Shown: in pieces, positions 10,635 through 22,019 of the stretch | How positions within the stretch are numbered: position 1 is the stretch's first letter | How the letters are laid out: every line of letters starts with the position of its first letter | Assembly: GCA_003290165.1 (NCBI GenBank) | Contig: QNQO01001832.1 | Location: 62,001 to 126,000 of the forward strand | Length of the DNA stretch: 64,000 nucleotides | Direction: 5' to 3' | Origin: Berberis thunbergii | Lineage: Eukaryota; Streptophyta; Magnoliopsida; Ranunculales; Berberidaceae | Notes under the pieces: generated by a model | Seen by the model: the letters and a program-made list of their open reading frames with translations, nothing else | Told to the model about the DNA's origin: nothing | Database searches by the model: none | Translations under genes and position numbers: made by a program

Positions 10635-12104
10635 TGATATTCACATAATTATTACATAATATACATCCTAACTTATGTTTGTTAGTGTTTCGAATAGTGC
10701 ATTTTAGTTTAATTATTTAATTTTTGTATTTTTGTAGGATTTTGAGTTTAAATGACAAAAGTGCGTTAGCGTGGCGAATAATTGTGATTCATAGACAAAT
10801 TAACGAAGTGGACATTCAGCAACAGCAAAAACAGAGGATAGCCTTTCGTTTACAATTTAAATTGGGCTTCTAATTGGGCTTGGGAGTCTAGGTTCTTATT
10901 AACACAAAAATGGCAGCATCCTTGGTTGATAATTGGTATTGGGCCCAATAAGAATTTGCTCTTTATCATAAATACAATAAGAGGAGAATAGAAATAGGAG
11001 GTCCTTTGGTTTTAGAATTTGTTGTGTTTTCTAACTGAGGAGCTGCGAATTTGGAGGTTGTTTCCAATTGAAATTGGTGGAGGAAGGAGCAGCCAATGAG
11101 GAAGGAGAATGAAGATTTGATTTCCCATTGACTTTGGGGCTTCTTATAAAAGAGAGCAGTAGAAACGCTGTTCGGGGGAGGAGCGACGACGCAATACAGG
11201 ATAAGAGAAGGTCTGTCCAGCAGCAGCCAACACGCTGTCCAGAGCAGCAGAGTACGCAGCAGGGCAGCAGGGAGTGGACACGCAGAGCAGCAGTGGACAT
11301 GCACCAGCAGTGTTCGCATTGCTGATTCACCACACGCTGCCATGTCAATGAATTCTACTTCCGTTGTTGCTTTCATCACCTTCACCATGCGTCACTAAAC
11401 TCTACACAAGGCGAAGAGGTGAACTCTTAGATGTAACGCACTAAATTAGTATTTGATCCGCTTTAAGCTTTCACGATGAATAATGGTGTTTAATGATTCT
11501 CACTTTTATTTAATATAGAAATTTATGTTATTTTAAGGACAAAGATTTCATAAATTTTTTCGTAGATTATGATTATTCCAGTGGTTATCTTTTCTTCGCC
11601 ATATAAACTTACTCACGCTTCTCTTATGTGTAGAATGTTTAAAGATCAATTGATTTCGGTAGGTTAGTTATATGTGATCGTTATTTATTACATTATTGTC
11701 TTCGGATATATCGTAAGTTTAGGACATTACATATGACCAACCTTTGTGCTTTCTAGAAAAATTGAAATCTAAAATTCATTTACATTAGGATATATTAATG
11801 CATAAAAGACTATTTTTTCGATTACGTTGTTTGGGATGTGAAACACGTAGTTGAGTCATCATAATGAATCAATATTAGTTGGCGCGTAAAATCTAGGAGG
11901 AATTCTTGGAACCTTGCGATTTTTTCCAAACTAAATTTTCATTAAACTAAATTCAATTTCATATTTTAAATTTGTTAGAATTTCTTAACTTTAGTTTCAC
12001 GTAGTTTTTTTTCCTTGACCTTGTTTTGTAGATCATTTTTCCTTGTGGGATCGACACCCCAATCTTGACTGCAATTGACCGCGTGTACTGTTTGGGCGTA
12101 ATCA
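10635..12104 (+). repeat. LTR shared by element A (3') and copy B (5')
   Basis: A 1470-bp LTR from TGATATTC to GCGTAATCA. It closes element A and is followed at once by a PBS and gag, so it also serves as the 5' LTR of B. Confidence 0.9.
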
Positions 12105-12827
12105 AATTTTTGCGCCGTTGCCGGGGAACAAGCGTCATTCTACAAGGAAGGTTTTGGGTATTATCTTTCTTGCTCATTGTTTTATTTTATTTTATTCTAT
12201 TTTTAGGTTTTAGGTCCAGTTTAATTTTTATTTTATTTTATTTCTAAAAAAATTGCAAAAGAAAAAAACATTGGGGGAGTGAGTTGGAATAGAGACCACT
12301 TAGGGAGACTAATTAGGATCTCAAATTTAAAACACCCACAAATTCACATTGAGACCAAATTAAGTTCTACTTCTAATTTTAACACCATGAGTAATCACGA
12401 AGATGACCATGTCCGGTCGCTAAAGGACTATCTCCACCCCACGCGCACTGCTACTCCATCATGTATCATGTTTGCACTAAGTACAGCAAAGCTAGATTTT
12501 AAGCCGGGTGTGATACAATTATTACCCACTTTTCATGGCCTAGAGAGTGAGAATCTTTATGTTTACATTAGGGAATTCGAGGAAATTGTGGCTACTTTTC
12601 ACAACAAAGTTGAGGCTGTAGACTCGGTTAGACTAAGGTTTTTTACTTTTTCCCTTAAGGAAAAAGCGAAGAGTTGGCTATACTCTTTGCGACCAAGGTC
12701 TATAGGTTCGTGGGAGGAGATGACCCAAGCATTTTTTAATAAATAATTTCCTCATCACAAAACCAACGGTCTAAAGAGACAGATTTCTACATTCACCCAA
12801 AAGAATTGCGAGACATTATATCAAGCA
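12105..12827 (+). mobile_element. truncated internal region (PBS and gag N-terminus), copy B
   Basis: After the LTR comes TTGCGCCGTTGCCGGGGA (12110-12127), the tRNA-Asp PBS with one mismatch. Then come a poly-A-rich leader and an open gag N-terminus (12387-12746, MSNHEDDHVRSLKDYL to EEMTQAFFNK) ending at a TAA where element A reads TAC. Homology to A stops abruptly after 'ttatatcaagca' at 12827. Gag is continuous over the point where A has its frameshift. Confidence 0.85.
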
Positions 12828-13590
12828 ATGATTCAGACTCAATCATCATGAGCAGCGTAACTTTTCAAGAAATGACTTAGCAAACCGATGTGATATCCCA
12901 TACACCAAAACGGTCAATCCCTGAGCCATACATATGTCACGATGATCTCGAGGAATTACGAGCCCCAACGTCAACCCAGCACTGATCCGACCCAAACGGT
13001 TATAAGCCCGCCCAATGCAGTCCGCCAAACGACCCAAACTTTTATAGCTTGCTAAACCCACACGTCTCAAAAATATCCTCAAGACCCGTAAGCCTATTTA
13101 AGGCAAGTATCTCGATGATCAGCTTTGAACAGGCAATTACAACTGCTATCCACTTCCGACTAGGAAACAAATACTAGAGCACATATCTCATAGGGAAACA
13201 TCCTCTTATGGATTACCCTCAGATAAGGAACTATCTCCTCTGTATACAGGAGCACAAGGCTAACATGGAACTTCCATTCTATAGCACGATTCCTAATTAG
13301 AAAAGGGTCTCCACGAAGTTCTCCTTCCTGCGTCACGCCATCGATAGCCCAATCGAACCAGGACTCATTTTTTACTATAAATAAGACATGAGGTTGATAA
13401 GCTAAGGAACGCTACAAATTCCCTGTTTACAACATTACACCTTCTTCAGATCCCTGTCTAACTTTAGCATCAGAGTGCCGGCCACCACAACAGTGGTCTG
13501 TGGCTCACATGCGTTCCTTGTGCAGGTCAGCAAGACTAGGTCAAAGCAAGGAACAGAAAACGACCGCATCACTTACCATGGAGTTAATTA
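12828..13590 (+). repeat. LTR-like fragment, possibly of a Tat-type element
   Basis: Base composition changes sharply from the AT-rich Athila copy. A TATA box (ACTATAAATAAG at 13374-13385) is followed by 'cttcagatccctgtctaact' and 'ttagcatcagagtgccggcc', a layout like the R/U5 start of Tat-clade LTRs. No LTR ends or PBS were found. It may be the 3' LTR belonging to the tandem-repeat and antisense-ORF region at 1-3964, separated from it by elements A and B. Confidence 0.35.
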
Positions 13591-14465
13591 TGACTTTTCT
13601 AATGAAAAATAAATTTGGCTGGATTTTTTTTTTTTTTGGATGAGGAAGAGTAGGGTAGATGGTAAGTAAAGAAATGTTTTTGAAAAGGTAGGTTCTTCAA
13701 GTAGCTTAATAGGAAACTCATCAATAACTTTCTTTTATTTCCTTTCTTTTTCAAAACCTTTTTTATTTGTTTTCTTCTTCGAAACCTTTCACAACCCCCT
13801 TTTTTTAATATCTTGTACCTTGGATTTTCACTTTGCACCCGTCCCATTTTCTTCATAAAATTTTCTAACGCTTTTTCAGAAACATAAATGGGTAACTTTT
13901 TTTTTGTCTAATAAACCAAGAGAAATGCTCAAATTAACTTTGGATTCAATAATTAGCAAGATGGTTTTGAAAAGGTATGGATGGACGAGATGCCTAGTTT
14001 ACCTTCTAAGGGTTGGTAATGGTTATAAGTCTCAAATTGACTACAAGACTTATGTTTCTCTTAACTCGAATATGATGTCATCCTCAGTGATCAACCGCAA
14101 AGAAAAATAATGAGATTTAACAATAAGTTAATAAATTTGAGTCATCATGTGACTCAGAGTAGTGTAAAAACCCTCTTAATAAATGAAAGGTCTGATAGCT
14201 CACAAGGTAAAAGTCTTCGCTATTATTCCTCTAGATTCTCAGGACGCTACTTCTTTATTCCAAACTACATCTGTGGCCATTGTGCAAAAATATTTGTTCC
14301 TAAATGTTTAAATGAAATGTTTACTCTATTAATAAACTTCAAATATCTCTTTGCCTAAATGTAGTGAACCAAGTAATCCAATCTCATCATAGCTAGGATA
14401 CCACACCACTTTCTTTCTTTCTTTGTTCATTTTTTTTAAGAAAAGATTTTCAAAAGAGGTATGAC
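13591..14465. other. unassigned AT-rich sequence
   Basis: Short open stretches at 13904-14110 and 14110-14358 show no recognisable domain and are probably chance. It lies between the LTR-like fragment and the 3' side of element D. Confidence 0.4.
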
Positions 14466-14479
14466 TTTTGATAAATCAC

Positions 14480-14516
14480 CCCACCCCCAAACAAATAAAA
14501 CACTGTCCCCAATGTT
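14480..14516 (-). promoter_or_regulatory. conserved post-pol G-rich motif, element D
   Basis: On the minus strand: ACATTGGGGACAGTGTTTTA followed by TTTGTTTGGGGGTGGGG, equivalent to the motif in A, C and E. Confidence 0.55.
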
Positions 14517-14899
14517 AAACAAATGAAATACAAAATGATAAATAAAAATTTGAACTTATTACCTCAGGTAATTTGTTGAGCATTTGTACTATCCCTGCAA
14601 TGAAATAGATCAAGCTGGTGAGGGTGATGTATTAACAAAAAAAAAAAAAATACATCACCCCAGATAGGCATTGGCGGTAGTGTTAATCTCATGGTTTTTT
14701 TTATGAATGAATGTAAAAATTGACTGGGTTGCCCCCAGTAGCGCTAAGTTTAATGTCATTAGCCAGACACAATAGGGGTGGTGAACACCACCCTTAAACA
14801 TGCTTATTGGAGTAGGAATTTGTGGGTGTGACTAATCTTCATAGATAGGATCAAGCAACTGAATGGTTTTCACTGACCTTGTGGGAAGTTCATGGTATG

Positions 14900-16043
14900 A
14901 CTTAAGTCGTTGTCCACTTACTTGAAAGAGACTGTCATAAGTAGGGTTTTCTACAGCAATGGCACCGTAGTTTTAACATCACGAACAATGAATAGACCAG
15001 AGCAACGAGTTTTTAACTTGGAAAGAGGTGAAGATAAGAATTGAAGAGTAGGACTTTCTGACCAAGATGTAACTCTTTTCTCATGATGTTTTTGTCATGT
15101 ATCCACTTCATTTTATCTTTGTAGTTCTTGGATAAGTCATAAGCATCATATCTCAATTCTTTTAGCTCATCAAGCTGAAGTTTTCATTTTTACCAACCAT
15201 ATCGAGGTCAAAGATTAGACTATTTGTAGCCCAATAATCTCTATGTTGGAATTCGACGGGAAAGTGACAAAGCTTACCATAGACCAATCTATAGGGAGAC
15301 ATCCCTAAATGAGTTTTGAATGTAGTTTGATATGCCCACAGGGCATCCAAAAGGCGTAAAGACCCATCTTTCTGATTTGGATTGATAGTCTTTTCGAGGA
15401 TGTTCTTGATTTGACGATTTGAGACTTCAACTTGATCGTTTGTTTGTGGATGATAGGAAAGGGAAACTTTGTAATCCCATACTTTTTAACAAGACGCTCA
15501 AAGACGCGGTTATAGAAATGCTTACCCCCCCCCCCCCCATCACTAATAATACCCTTGGGGGTGTCAAATCTACTAAAGATAAACTCTCTTATGAATGAAA
15601 CAACAATTTTGTGAACATTGGTCATAGTGACAATTGCCTCTATCCATTTAGAGACATAATCCATTGCAAGAAGTATGTATTGATACCATGGGAGGATGAA
15701 ACAGTCCCAAAAAATTGATGCCCTAAACATAAAAAACTTCAGCCAGTAGAATAGGTTTCAAAGGCATCATGTGTCGACGAGTTATTCCCCCAAGTTGTTG
15801 ACATCAGTGATAAGCTTTACAATACTCATGGGCATCCCGAAAAATGGTTAGCCAATAAAAACCGGATTGGAGAACCTTCTTTATGGTTTTCTTAGAATTG
15901 AAATGCCCACTGCAAGCTTGATCATGACAAAATGAGAGGATGCTCAACTGTTCAGCTTCTGGAACACATCTTCTAATAAGTTGGTTTGGGCAATATTTGT
16001 ATAAATATGGCTCATCCCAAGAATAATACTTGACCCTATACAA
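14900..16043 (-). pseudogene. integrase of element D
   Basis: Minus strand. The N-terminal zinc-binding domain is at 16043-15804: RRCVPEAEQLSILSFCHDQA, then CSGHFNSKKTIKKVLQSGFYW, ending CKA. The core is at 15730-15305: MDYVSKWIEAIV, then GIISD (second catalytic Asp) followed by a run of glycines from a poly-C tract, then HFYNRVFERLVKKYGI. The block at 15350-15162 (DALWAYQTTFKTHLGMSPYR) is the conserved end of the core. Frameshifts separate the three blocks. Integrase would join element DNA to the chromosome; this copy cannot. Confidence 0.85.
15526..15539 (+). repeat. poly-C run inside integrase core of D
   Basis: A run of about 14 C (G on the coding strand) replaces the usual 'GGTHF' codons after the catalytic ISD. 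Slippage expansion is the simplest explanation. Confidence 0.8.
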
Positions 16044-16299
16044 AAATTTGTCACGATCTAGCTTAGACTAGTGTGAATGGAGTTCATGATATTAGCCTAG
16101 ACAAGTGGTTGTCGACTGCATTTTCTATACATGACATATATCATTTTTCAATATCAAATTCTTGCAGCAATAGAACCCATCGGATCAAACAAGGCTTGGT
16201 GTCCTTATTGAGAAGGCATCTAAGGGCCGCATGGTCAATGTACACAATGACTTTCACTTCAATGAGATAGGAGTGATATTTATCTAAGGCATATACAAT

Positions 16300-16551
16300 G
16301 GCCTACATCTTTTTCTCAGTTATCGAGTAATTGAGTTGAGCCTCATTCAAATTCTTGCTAGCATAGCAAATCACATGATGGAGCTTTTTGACCATCTGAC
16401 CCAAAACTGCACGTAGAGTGTAATCAGATGCATCATACATAATCTCAAAGGGTAGCGTCCAGTCAGGAGCTCGAATGATAGCAGCCGAGAGTTCAGACTT
16501 AAGACACATAAATGCATAACTGCAATTGTCGTAAAAAAAGAAAAGGAACAT
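16300..16551 (-). pseudogene. RNase H domain of element D
   Basis: Minus strand. Reads APDWTLPFEIMYDASDYTLR, AVLGQ, then HHVICYASKNLNEAQLNYSI and TEKKM. These match the conserved PFE..CDASD..(G)AVLGQ, YASR.LN.AQ.NY..TEKE pattern of Ty3/gypsy RNase H. The catalytic first Asp is present within DAS. The domain degrades the RNA strand of the replication hybrid. It breaks off at its C-terminal part. Confidence 0.85.
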
Positions 16552-16559
16552 CCTTAGCT

Positions 16560-16725
16560 AAGAGACTGCTCAAAGAGCATGCTATCTTGGGAATCGGAAG
16601 AGACTGCTAAAACGACGATAAGAGACTGCTAATAGAATCGAAATTGAAAGAGACTGCTCAAAGGGCGTGCTATTATGGGAATCCTTAGCTAAGGGACTGC
16701 TCAAACGATGATAAAACCTTGCATG
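16560..16725. repeat. short imperfect internal duplication in D
   Basis: The words 'agagactgctcaaag' and 'gtgctattatgggaatcc' recur two to four times between 16560 and 16725, breaking the RT/RNase H boundary on the minus strand. It looks like local tandem duplication after the element died. Confidence 0.6.
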
Positions 16726-17640
16726 CCCTAAGAAGATCTCACATCTTTAATAGATTTGGGAATCGAAAGAGATGAAATGACATCAATATTAGCTTCCTCC
16801 ACTTCAATGCCTTTCGAAGAGACAACATGCCCAAGAACAATGCTCCGCTTCACCATAAAGTGACACTTTTCCAAATTTAAAATGAGGCACTTTATGGTGA
16901 AGATGAGCCGAATACTGAAAAATCAACCATAAATATTTCAAGAAATTTTTCCACCATATCATTAAATATCCTAGTCACGCACCTTTAAAATGTCGTGGGT
17001 TGCATAGTCCAAAAGGCATGCAACGATAACCGTAGGTACCGAATGGACAAGTGGATGTGGCATTTTGTGATCTGTACATAGAATGGGTATCTGATTGTAT
17101 CCAGAGTACCCATCCAAGAAACAATAGTACGGATGACATGCTAACCTCCCAAGCATCTGATCAATAAATGAGAAGGGAAAGTGATCATTTTCGAGTATAA
17201 GAGTTTAGCATGCGATAATCAATACATACTCTCCATCATATTTTCACTCTTTGTGGCACAAACTCATTGTTCTCATTTTCAACAACTGTAATTCCCGATT
17301 TCTTAGGAACCACGTGGACTGGGCTAACCCATTTGCTATCAGATATAACATAATTGATGTTTGCATCCAGAAGTTTCAATACTTCTTCCCTTACTACATC
17401 TTTCAAAATGGGATTGAGACATCATTGGGATTCTCTAGAGGTTTTGGTTTCATCTTCCAAATAGATATGATGCTCACAGACAGTAGGGTCAACACCCTTG
17501 ATGTCATTATACTCCAAGCAATGGCCGACTTTTGAGCTTTAAGGACTCCCAACAACATGTCACTTTGTTCCTCAGTGAGATTTGAGGCAATAATCACTAG
17601 ACAACTCTCTTCAGGACCAAGAAATGCATATCATAATTCA
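16726..17640 (-). pseudogene. reverse transcriptase of element D
   Basis: Minus strand. 17600-17480 reads LTEEQSDMLLGVLKAQKSAI, the helix before Ty3/gypsy RT. NGLAQSTWFL near 17330 corresponds to the usual NSxWVSPV. 17156-17000 reads YCFLDGYSGYNQIPI, the conserved RT 'FLDGYSGY.QI' block. The catalytic (Y/F)MDD box was not found in a readable frame. Many stops and frameshifts. Confidence 0.75.
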
Positions 17641-18169
17641 TTTAGTCAAGGCTTAAGTTCTAATGATTGAAAAGAGCTTGTGGATTACTCACTCTCTAGG
17701 GACTGAGTTGGGAAGGAAAATGAGGAATACAACTCTTCTTTATATTGATAAAGTGATAAAGACTCAGATTCAAGTATATGTTGTATAGGAACACTATCCA
17801 ACATATTGTTGACTTTTTTTAACAGCTTCGTCAATATCTGGGTCCATACCAAAGTGTGAAAGATAACGAAGCAATGCAACATCTGACGATGATTGAGTCA
17901 AAGAGTCAAAAGATTGAATCATACACACTTCTCATTCTTTTTCCTCACCCTCAATCATATCATGTTCATCTATGTTGTATGGGCTTAAAAATATTCAACT
18001 CAGCTTTAAGGTTCCCAAAGGAAATAGACATGTTATTACTTTTACAATTGATGTTGGCCTCCGTAGTTGCTAGGAAAGGTCACCCTAAGATGACATGAAT
18101 TTGATTATCTAGGCTCGAGCTAGTGTCTAGGATGATGAAGTCGTCTGGATAATAGAAATCAACAACTTA

Positions 18170-18345
18170 TACAATCACATCCACAACTATTCCTCTCGGG
18201 TACCGTTTTGTCTCATCTTGCTAACTTAAGAACTACCTTTGTTGGCTTTATCTTCTTCAATCCAAGTTTCAAATATATATGATAAGGTAGGAGGTTCACA
18301 CTAGCACGTAAGTCAATCAAGGCACGACTTTCAAAGTCTTTTCCA
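18170..18345 (-). pseudogene. aspartic protease of element D, active-site glycine changed
   Basis: Minus strand: ESRALIDLRASVNLLPYHIY, then LKLGLKKIKPTKVVLK. This is the retropepsin flap-proximal block seen in elements A, C and E, but DLGAS reads DLRAS. The catalytic Asp remains, while the glycine after it, needed for the tight turn of the D-(T/S/L)-G loop, is arginine. The downstream frame is broken. The region 17640-18170 is too decayed to read. Confidence 0.75.
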
Positions 18346-18599
18346 ATAAACATGGTACAGTAGTGGTTCCTGGATCCTTGTACTTAACAACTCCAGTTTG
18401 TTGAATAAGTGATGTGGCATCGCTCGCAAGGCATGCAGTTTCAGGGACTTTTGTTTTTCTCTTTTTTGTGCACATGTCCTTGAATTTTTTTTTATAAACT
18501 GGTACTTGCTAGATAACTGACAAAAGAGGAATGTTGATTTGCACTCCTTGAGAAACCTGTAGGATTTCTTTAAATTACTTTTTTTTTTTACCTAAAAGG

Positions 18600-20364
18600 G
18601 CTTTAGGAAAATGTGCCTTAGGTATATACTTTCTTGGCTCTAAGGGAAGCTGAAAGGGTGGGTCTGAAATGGGTTTAGAAGAACCCCTAGCTTTCTCAAT
18701 AGGTTTAGGAACACTATTTGGAAATCACATTTGTTTTCTTAGGTTGTTCTACACCATTATAAGTTGTTAGCCCAGAACGAAAGATGGCAACTACTTTAAC
18801 TTATCCATGCGAGTCACAACTACTTCCAATTTCATTGACATGGGCTTGGGTAGCACCCTTTAGATGGGTTGGCTTGGAAATGTTCATTTTTTCCTTTCGA
18901 CAGTCAAATGTTGCAGCTATTGCTAAAGTTGATGGATGGCTTGGGAATTAGCAGCATTAGTGGCCATTAATTGGTGCATATCCTCTAATGATGGTTTTGA
19001 AAATGGTACAGGAGCACCATATTGAGTTTGAGGCACCAAGTCACGCGAGTTGCTATACTGATGTTGACCATAAGAATTATGAGGGACGAGAACCATAAAG
19101 AGGGGCATAGGCCGATGTTGATTGATTATAATACCCTTTTGTGGGCGGACCTGAGGAGGAGGGTGAGGGAGAAGCCCAAGAGCCCATGGATCCCAAGAGG
19201 GTTGGAAAGTTACAAAGGGGAGATCATATTCCCACATCGCCTGGGTACGGGAGGGTGATGTGCTATATATGTACGAGTTTGGATCTACAAAGTTCTATGC
19301 ATTTTAAAGTCGTGCGACCCTTGGGCTCAAAGCGGACAATATATTACTCTATGGATCGGGTCGTGACAGAATGGTATCTGAGCTTAACCCAGCCGAAAGT
19401 AAGCCAATGAGGATGTTGGGCTCCCAAGGGGGTGGACTATGATACCTTTGTGTGGGCGAATCTGAGGGGGATGGTGAGGGAGAAGCCTAAGAGCCCATGA
19501 TCCCAAGAGGATTGGCAAACTAAAAAGGGGGGATCATAGTCCCACATCACCTGGGTGCGGAAGGTCGATGTACTATATATGTACGAGGTTGGATCTACAA
19601 AGTACTATGCATTTTAAAGCCATACGGGCTTTGAGCCCAAAACAAAAAATATAGTTATGTGGATAGGATCATGACACCTCTAGTAAGGAAGTTGCCCTTC
19701 CTAAGGTGGATACTAGGTTTGAAGTCTCTGTGGTCAGTCCATTGTCTAGAATCATTAGGAAGTCCACTTAGAAATGTATAAGCAGTAGTACCAGTCTTAC
19801 GCATGAATTTTCCTTGGTGCATGGACTCAATCATATTTTGAGACTTGACAATCAATCCATTATAAAAACTTTGTACTAAAACTCATTTTTCAAATCCATG
19901 ATGAGGACACTTGATGAGTAAATCTTGAAAACGGTCCCATGCTTCATAAAAATTTTCATCATGTGTTTAAGAAAACTCTTCAACGTCTCTTTTAATTTTT
20001 AGGGTCCTTTTCATGGGAAAGTATTTCTCTAAAAAATTTCTGACTAAATCCTCCCATGATTTGATGGAAATGGTAGAAAAGGAGTTTAGCAACGAAGTGA
20101 CCCAATCCTCAAGGGAAAAAGGAAACAAACGAAACTTGACAATTTCCTCATCTATGTTTTGGTACTTAAAAGTACTACAAACCTTGAAAAACTTTGCAAG
20201 ATGTACATATGGGCTTTTTCGATCAAGCCCATGGAACTTCGGCAACATATCGATAATAGTTGGCCGGATCTCAAATTGAACTGTCGTGATAGGGGTAGCT
20301 CAATGCATTTGTGCACGTTAGCAGCAAGGGGAACATTATAATCCCAAATCGGATGCTTTGCCAT
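18600..20364 (-). pseudogene. gag of element D, split by a TRIM
   Basis: Minus strand, starting at the ATG whose codon lies at 20362-20364 (MAKHPIWDYNVPLAANVHKC). Capsid-type motifs follow: MLPKFHGLDRKSPYVHLAKF, then VKFRLFPFSLEDW, then SWEDLVRNFLEKYFP. After 19677 the frame is interrupted by the TRIM (19122-19676) and resumes with HNSYGQHQYSNSRD and SLEDMHQLMATNAANSQ, a glutamine-rich C-terminal region. No zinc knuckle was made out. Confidence 0.8.
19122..19676 (+). mobile_element. TRIM-like mini LTR retrotransposon
   Basis: Two direct repeats of about 245 bp (19122-19368 and 19433-19676) share 'tgggcggacctgaggaggagg', 'cccacatcgcctggg', 'tatatatgtacgag' and 'tgcattttaaag', and both end GTGACA or ATGACA. 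Between them lie only 64 bp. These start with TGGTATCTGAGC (19372-19383), close to the initiator tRNA-Met PBS (TGGTATCAGAGC), and end with a purine-rich 'gctcccaaggggg' before the second LTR. That is the structure of a terminal-repeat retrotransposon in miniature. No 5-bp target duplication was seen. Confidence 0.8.
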
Positions 20365-20600
20365 CTTAATGTTGATTTTCAGTGTGGGGAGACATGTGTA
20401 GAGAAGTATGGGGAAGTAGATGGAGAAGAGTGTGGTAAAGAGTGGGTCATGGTGGCTAAAAAAACCTAGGGAACAAATCAAGTGATTGCTAGGGTGCTGG
20501 TCAGAAAACTTTTGGGAACGAACCAAGCGCTTGTGGGGTTGTTCCCAATCTTTCATAAAAGGAGAAGAATGTGATGGAAGGATGACGGTGACAAAACGCA

Positions 20601-22019
20601 CAGATCGTGTATCCCTAGACGATTAGTAAGAAGGCATACACAAGTAACAATCATCACTTAACCACACAAATGCCTAATCTAAGCAAACAACATTTTAAAG
20701 GGATTTTATCTTGTGAATCTGTAAGGACAAGATTGATTAAAACCAGCGGGCGCACACTGTTATCTTTTATCGTCTGATTAGATAGGGTACTAAAGAATGA
20801 TCTTAAGAGATTGTATCCAACAATACAAAGTCCAAAATCAGGAGGTCAGAGTTATGCATGCAAGAAGCCAGATTATTGTACAAGTGATAGGAGATCATGT
20901 GATCTAATTAAGAGTTGTACTTGTGTTACCGCTTTGTAGACTGATTTATATGAGAATGATGTGTGTTAAATACACACTTAGGTGTGTGTTCCTAACCAAA
21001 ACTTTTAGTTGCACCACGTCCTTCTGTGGTTCGCAGCTTACTAGTGGCTCAGCATACCTAGTGAGTTACCCATGTGGCAGCGGCCTCTCAAAGTTCAATG
21101 AATGATAAACCCAATGTCACATTTAGATTTAATCAACACAAAATCCAACATATTCACCTTGGTCTTAGTTGTCCTATGAGCACTGTTCTAATTGGCTCTA
21201 ATCTTAATTGATTTTATAATGTGTCTTGGTATCACACAGCTGGAGTGATGAGGTGGGTGATGAAATCCCACCAGTTGCAAAAATAGGGCTAGGTATGCTT
21301 TCTTTGTTTATGGTAGTTTATTAATGTAGGCAACCACACAGTTCTTTAAAATGCAGAAACATAAACAAATACCCAGCAATGTCCAATCAAATTTCACTCA
21401 GCACCCAAGCCACTAAAACAATGTTCTGAAAGGGATACTTACTAACTTGTGAGTTTGAACATAAGGTCTCCACCGTGGAGGTTGACAAAGTGTTCTTTGA
21501 GAGCTACTCCTCCTTGGTTTAAGCAATTTCTCTTTCCCCCACAACACCATTAATTGTCCACTACAAAAAAAAAGTTGGTCTAAAAAAACAATCCTACTTT
21601 TTTTTAATGACTTTTTTTTTCTGACTTCGGTAGGTATCTAAATAAATGAAAACATAATCGTGCAATTATAAATGCAAAGATAATTTACTGGTCTTGGTCA
21701 AGAAGTCAGTAGTTTTTTTTATAACTCAATTAAAAATATTGTGTAAACCGAAAATAAATATGACATCCAATATATTGTGCAAGTAAATTAATAAGTATCC
21801 TAAGACTAACAATCTACCAAAAATAAAAGCAACATCCAATTATTACAAGTTGCACTCAACTTTTCGAAGCATTAAAAAATAATAAAATGTAAAAGTGGTA
21901 CTCTCTCACAAAAAAAACTAAAATATATATATATATATAGGAGAGGAAAGGAGATGGATGAGGAAAAAATTTGATATTCTTTGTGCTTTTAATGTCTTAA
22001 GCTTTCATTTTTTCACTTG
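20601..22019. other. unassigned sequence
   Basis: No recognised gene. If element D had a 5' LTR it should be here, but no matching copy exists to define it. A (TA)n tract lies at about 21924-21940. A 'CACTACAAAAAAAAA' at about 21559 resembles a CACTA end but has no partner. Confidence 0.4.

Larger units (their letters stand above)
3965..12104 (+). mobile_element. Athila-like Ty3/gypsy retrotransposon A, pol core deleted
   Basis: Two direct long repeats (3965-5363 and 10635-12104), both starting TGATATTCACATAATTATTA and ending GCGTAATCA, flank an internal region with a tRNA-Asp PBS, gag, aspartic protease, the integrase C-terminus and a 2.2-kb noncoding 3' part. Reverse transcriptase, RNase H and the integrase core are missing (junction near 8080), so it is non-autonomous. 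Element C of the same family shows the full order. No target duplication can be assigned because the right LTR runs directly into a second PBS and gag (copy B). Confidence 0.9.
14470..20600 (-). mobile_element. Athila-like Ty3/gypsy retrotransposon D, minus strand, decayed
   Basis: On the minus strand the order gag (20364 to about 18600), protease (about 18345-18170), RT (about 17600-16600), RNase H (16551-16300) and integrase (16043 to about 14900) is readable, followed by the family post-pol motif near 14516-14480. No LTR was recognised on either side. It belongs to a different subfamily from A and C, judging by gag and integrase wording. Many stops and frameshifts mark it as long dead. Confidence 0.85.

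Noticed and set aside
21555..21580. 'CACTACAAAAAAAAA' as the end of a second CACTA element
   Set aside because: No inverted partner, no 3-bp duplication and no CCGCTATGG subterminal repeats nearby.
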